From Clostridia bacterium (GTDB lineage: Bacteria; Bacillota; Clostridia; Oscillospirales; CAG-272): a DNA stretch of 34,633 nucleotides. The first letter of the stretch is position 1. Every line of letters begins with the position of its first letter. This document shows positions 32,476 to 34,633 of the stretch, in pieces. Both the position numbers and the translations under genes were made by a program. The stretch is taken from assembly GCA_017414385.1 (NCBI GenBank), contig JAFQMO010000025.1, positions 1 through 34,633 of the forward strand, given 5' to 3'. The notes under the pieces are model-generated. The model ran no database searches. It was not told where the DNA came from and worked only from the letters and a program-made list of their open reading frames with translations.

Positions 32476-33108
32476 TTATCCGCCGTCCGTACAACGCTTA
32501 CAACCCCGATTTTTCCCCGCAAGCCGTGCTTCATTCACAGAGCCGCTGAGAATATTCTTGGAGTTGGCAAGTGCACTGCAGCTCTTCTCTTCATGCCACA
32601 CAGAACCTCCGGCAGTCCAATACACCGTCATCCCGTCCGCATCCGTGTCTTCGGGAATCCGTGTTCCCTCTCCGTGCAGATCCATGTAACAAAGAAGTGC
32701 CGTTATATACGGAAGTGCAGCCTTAGGATCTCCGCCTGCCTTTGACAGAAGCGCCGCAAACGATTCATCGAGCAAAAGCCTTTCCGCCTGTTCCACGTAA
32801 ATGTCCGTATCTGCCAAATCGATATCCAAAGGAACACTGCCTTCGCCCGTCACAGCGACAGTGTCCTCCCCCGAGTCCTCGGGAAGTGACGTCGTTTGGG
32901 CAATGCTGTCGGTATCTGTCTCTGCGGTGCTGCATACCGTCGGAGATGTCCCCGGAATGATCAATATTCCGTCCTGAGAGGATCGCCCTCCATCGACGGA
33001 GCCGCATCCCCAAAGGAGCATACTCAAAAGCAGGAGTGCGGCCATCGCCGTCCTTTTCATCCAAAACCGCACTGAACCATGCGCACTGTGATTACTCTCG
33101 GACATCAT
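32476..33108 (-). CDS. Lipoprotein with C-terminal Cys/His motif
   Basis: Predicted lipoprotein of about 210 aa. A lipoprotein signal ends in LLWGC, a disordered Ser/Thr/Asp-rich stretch follows, then a helical region. The C-terminal motif TVYWTAGGSVWHEEKSCSAL...CKRC resembles the short Y-x-T-x-x-G-x-x-x-H-x-x-x-C motif found at the ends of many clostridial surface proteins. Its role is unknown. ATG 33108 (or 33105) after GGGGGTG is the preferred start; an ATG at 33060 nearer the signal peptide has no Shine-Dalgarno. It has its own promoter and lies upstream of the SGNH gene, which has a separate promoter. Confidence 0.8.
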   Translation of the reverse strand: MMSESNHSAHGSVRFWMKRTAMAALLLLSMLLWGCGSVDGGRSSQDGILIIPGTSPTVCSTAETDTDSIAQTTSLPEDSGEDTVAVTGEGSVPLDIDLADTDIYVEQAERLLLDESFAALLSKAGGDPKAALPYITALLCYMDLHGEGTRIPEDTDADGMTVYWTAGGSVWHEEKSCSALANSKNILSGSVNEARLAGKNRGCKRCTDGG

Positions 33109-33137
33109 CGCACCCCCATCCCGTCTCAATTACCTGT

Positions 33138-33166
33138 ATTATAACATAGAATCGAAGGAATGTAAA
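33138..33166 (-). promoter_or_regulatory. Promoter of the Cys/His lipoprotein gene
   Basis: TTTACA (33161-33166), 17 bp, TATAAT (33138-33143) on the minus strand, about 30 bp before the preferred start codon. Confidence 0.75.
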
Positions 33167-33248
33167 GCACTGAAGCATTTTTTATCAAAACGTCCACACA
33201 ACGGCATCAACGCATACCGAAATCCATATATCTTTTTCAAAAAAACTC

Positions 33249-33277
33249 TTGATTTTTTTATTTTGATATGTTATAAT
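33249..33277 (+). promoter_or_regulatory. Promoter of tRNA-Leu
   Basis: TTGATT (33249-33254), 17 bp, TATAAT (33272-33277), with an A/T-rich spacer. Confidence 0.85.
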
Positions 33278-33327
33278 ATATCCATTGAGACGTTTCACTT
33301 GCGTTTCGATGCAATCAAATCATTTTT

Positions 33328-33414
33328 GCCGGTGTGTTGGAATTGGTAGACGAGGAGGACTCAAAATCCTTTGCCAGCGATGGTGTGCGGGTTCGACCCC
33401 CGCCACCGGCACCA
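33328..33414 (+). tRNA. tRNA-Leu (anticodon CAA)
   Basis: Acceptor GCCGGTG (33328-33334) pairs with CACCGGC (33404-33410), and CCA is encoded at 33412-33414. The anticodon stem GAGGA/TCCTT encloses CTCAAAA, so the anticodon is CAA, which reads UUG. A long variable arm, as in class II tRNAs, and the T-loop GGTTCGACCCC are visible. It is a single tRNA gene with its own promoter and terminator. Confidence 0.96.
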
Positions 33415-33416
33415 GG

Positions 33417-33447
33417 AGAGCACTTGCCGATGCAGGTGCTCTTTTTG
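33417..33447 (+). terminator. Terminator of tRNA-Leu
   Basis: An 11-bp stem AGAGCACTTGC/GCAGGTGCTCT (33417-33427 with 33432-33442, one T-G pair) is followed by a T run. The Shine-Dalgarno of the next lipoprotein gene begins about 20 bp later. Confidence 0.88.
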
Positions 33448-33484
33448 TTTGATCTCATTTTTGCCGTATAAGGAGGCTGTTTCC

Positions 33485-33904
33485 ATGAAAAACCGAACGG
33501 CGCGTCGTGCCATCCTCATGCTCATCCTGCCGATGCTGTGTATCTCCCTGTTTTTCGGATGCCGTAAAACAGAAGATGGTCCTGCATCTATCATCGGCAC
33601 CTGGAAGATTACAGAGTGTATCGTCAACGGTGAGGCACTTACCGACATGAACGATTGCTTCTTCTATTTTTACGAAGATAACACGGGCAAGAAAGTGATC
33701 CTTGACGAGCTGCAGTTCAACTTTTCTTATTCATTCGACGGCAGCAGCTGCATATTATTCAACATCACCTATGATGACGGAGAGGTTGAAGCCGGAACAT
33801 ATGCCGAAATGACAGTCAAGGGAGATACGATGTCCGTATATGCCCTCGAGGACGGTGTCGAGGAGATCGTCACGCTTACACGTATCACCGATCAAGCGGA
33901 ATAA
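33485..33904 (+). CDS. Small lipoprotein, lipocalin-like domain
   Basis: Predicted lipoprotein of 139 aa; function unknown. A signal peptide with basic N-region and lipobox LFFGC (Cys22) is followed by IIGTWKITECIVNGEAL and alternating beta-type strands, resembling clostridial lipocalin-like proteins that start with GTW. The ATG at 33485 has AAGGAGG 8 nt upstream; a frame start inside the tRNA is rejected. No separate promoter is visible after the tRNA-Leu terminator, so it may depend on read-through from the tRNA promoter. Confidence 0.82.
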   Translation: MKNRTARRAILMLILPMLCISLFFGCRKTEDGPASIIGTWKITECIVNGEALTDMNDCFFYFYEDNTGKKVILDELQFNFSYSFDGSSCILFNITYDDGEVEAGTYAEMTVKGDTMSVYALEDGVEEIVTLTRITDQAE

Positions 33905-33940
33905 ACACTGTGACGTTTTTGGAAAATCCGATGCAAACGC

Positions 33941-33969
33941 TTGAATTCCGATCGTATTTGTGTTATAAT
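33941..33969 (+). promoter_or_regulatory. Promoter of the 85-aa protein gene
   Basis: TTGAAT (33941-33946), 17 bp, TATAAT (33964-33969), about 55 bp before the start codon. Confidence 0.83.
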
Positions 33970-34026
33970 ACAAATGGAAAATTGTTCCATCCAATTTATG
34001 CTGCATGAAAAGGAGTATCACAAAAC

Positions 34027-34284
34027 ATGGATATTAAGGAAAAAATTGAAGAGCTTGTGAAAAAGATCACATCTGATGAGCAGCTGCTGGCTTCCTTCAA
34101 AAAGGATCCGATCAAGGCAGTTGAAAAACTGATCGGTATCGATCTTCCGGACGATCAGATCAAATCTATCGTTGACGGAATCAAAGCAAAGATCGCAATT
34201 GACGATATTGACGATATCGGCGATGTCATTGACAATCTCGGCGACAAGCTCGGTTCGCTTGGCGGTCTTTTCGGAAAGAAATAA
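34027..34284 (+). CDS. Small acidic helical protein of unknown function
   Basis: An 85-aa soluble protein, no signal peptide. It is rich in Lys, Asp and Ile and probably helical, with ASFKKDPIKAVEKLIGIDLP in the middle, an Asp-Ile repeat (IDDIDDIGDVID) and a glycine-rich end, LGSLGGLFGKK. The middle loosely recalls the leader part of Nif11/NHLP-type peptides (K-DP...LGI-LPD), but there is no cysteine-rich core and no modification enzyme in view. Strong Shine-Dalgarno AAGGAG about 11 nt before ATG. It has its own promoter and is followed by a strong hairpin. Confidence 0.8.
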   Translation: MDIKEKIEELVKKITSDEQLLASFKKDPIKAVEKLIGIDLPDDQIKSIVDGIKAKIAIDDIDDIGDVIDNLGDKLGSLGGLFGKK

Positions 34285-34295
34285 GAATTTCTTAT

Positions 34296-34321
34296 ATAGA
34301 GCGGACATTTGTCCGCTCTAT
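34296..34321 (+). terminator. Strong hairpin after the 85-aa gene, weak U tract
   Basis: A perfect 11-bp stem (34296-34306 with 34311-34321, ATTT loop) is followed by TGTGTTCTT rather than a clean T run. It may be a leaky terminator or an mRNA-stabilising hairpin before the next gene. Confidence 0.6.
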
Positions 34322-34395
34322 GTGTTCTTACCGCAGGAAAACGGATACATCCACGTAAGTAAACGCATTTGACAAGCTCGAAAAGGAGGAACGTC

Positions 34396-34633
34396 ATGAT
34401 TCATATCGGTTCTCTTGATATCAAAACAGAGGTCGTTGTTTTGATCCTTTCCATTATTGCCATGCTCCTGCAGCTGCTTTGCTGCTTCAAAGCAAAGAGG
34501 ACGTTCATTCGTCTGATCCCGACCGTTATTGTGCTGCTTGCCGCGATCATATTCGCAGGTATAGCGATCCTCTCAGACGGATGGGATGCATTTGCATTCA
34601 TGATGCTTGCCATCTGGTGCGGTACTGCGGCAC
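34396..34633 (+). CDS. Membrane protein, 3' part outside the window
   Basis: An open frame of at least 79 codons from ATG 34396 to the window edge. AAGGAGG lies 6-7 nt upstream. The translation begins MIHIGSLDIKTEVVVLILS and contains a first hydrophobic segment (about 11-28), a short basic loop with Lys and Arg, a second segment (about 41-58) and the start of a third. No family was recognised. It may be co-transcribed with the 85-aa gene through a leaky hairpin. Confidence 0.75.
   Translation, partial: MIHIGSLDIKTEVVVLILSIIAMLLQLLCCFKAKRTFIRLIPTVIVLLAAIIFAGIAILSDGWDAFAFMMLAIWCGTAA

Noticed and set aside
33371..33484. Upstream start for the lipocalin-like lipoprotein inside tRNA-Leu
   Set aside because: The signal peptide and AAGGAGG place the start at 33485; the upstream frame would translate the tRNA and its terminator.
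1..34633. CRISPR arrays, insertion sequences, prophage or attachment sites
   Set aside because: No regularly spaced repeats, transposase or integrase motifs were seen. The two tRNA genes show no duplicated 3' ends nearby that would suggest integration.

Overview
The window looks like a chromosomal segment of an anaerobic Gram-positive member of the class Clostridia, most likely an Oscillospirales/Ruminococcaceae-type gut bacterium. This rests on a T-box in front of pheST, a short HisG paired with HisZ, a dnaG...rpoD macromolecular-synthesis cluster, many lipobox lipoproteins, and consensus sigma-A promoters with 17-bp spacers. It is an inference from gene families, not a database match. No phage, transposase, CRISPR array or rRNA was seen, and base and codon use look even throughout.

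Layout. 1-3850 (minus): a T-box-controlled pheS-pheT operon. 3896-4954 (minus): a membrane-anchored cell-wall amidase. 5124-5300 (plus): a solitary tRNA-Gly(GCC) with a perfect consensus promoter and its own terminator. 5312-13108 (minus): a compact histidine operon, hisZ-G-D-C-B-H-A-F-IE, with several 1-17 nt overlaps and one clear promoter. It lacks a histidinol-phosphatase gene. 13131-18383 (minus): carA followed by a carB-dapF fusion, from a perfect consensus promoter. 18475-21465 (minus): an orphan ABC-type solute-binding lipoprotein, then an iron-type alcohol dehydrogenase directly behind a terminator. 21664-26271 (minus): dnaG, an M48 membrane protease and rpoD. 26402-28774 (minus): rpmE, hflX and a YigZ-family gene. 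28909-30780 (plus): a cytoplasmic 5'-nucleotidase-like metallophosphatase and a small four-cysteine protein. 30786-33166 (minus): a DUF4358 lipoprotein, an SGNH hydrolase and a further lipoprotein. 33249-34633 (plus): tRNA-Leu(CAA), a lipoprotein, an 85-aa protein and the start of a membrane protein that runs off the window.

Most of the window is ordinary housekeeping and amino-acid biosynthesis. The exception is the carbamoyl-phosphate synthetase locus. CarA has lost all three glutaminase triad residues (Cys to Gly, His to Ala, Glu to Asp), so the enzyme is predicted to use free ammonia. The full-length CarB reads in frame into a full-length DapF-like domain whose first catalytic cysteine is also Gly. 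This combination, a dead glutaminase subunit plus a CarB-DapF fusion with a one-cysteine epimerase site, is the best candidate here for an undescribed system. A second notable point is dnaG. Its homology-supported N-terminus (MALPDGFIEELK-like) begins at an ATC codon with an ideally spaced Shine-Dalgarno, and no ATG, GTG or TTG start is available in frame until 19 codons later. Smaller regulatory oddities are small hairpins between Shine-Dalgarno and start codon (carA, possibly hisA), genes placed directly behind intrinsic terminators (adh, hflX), and a terminator folded over the stop codon of yigZ.
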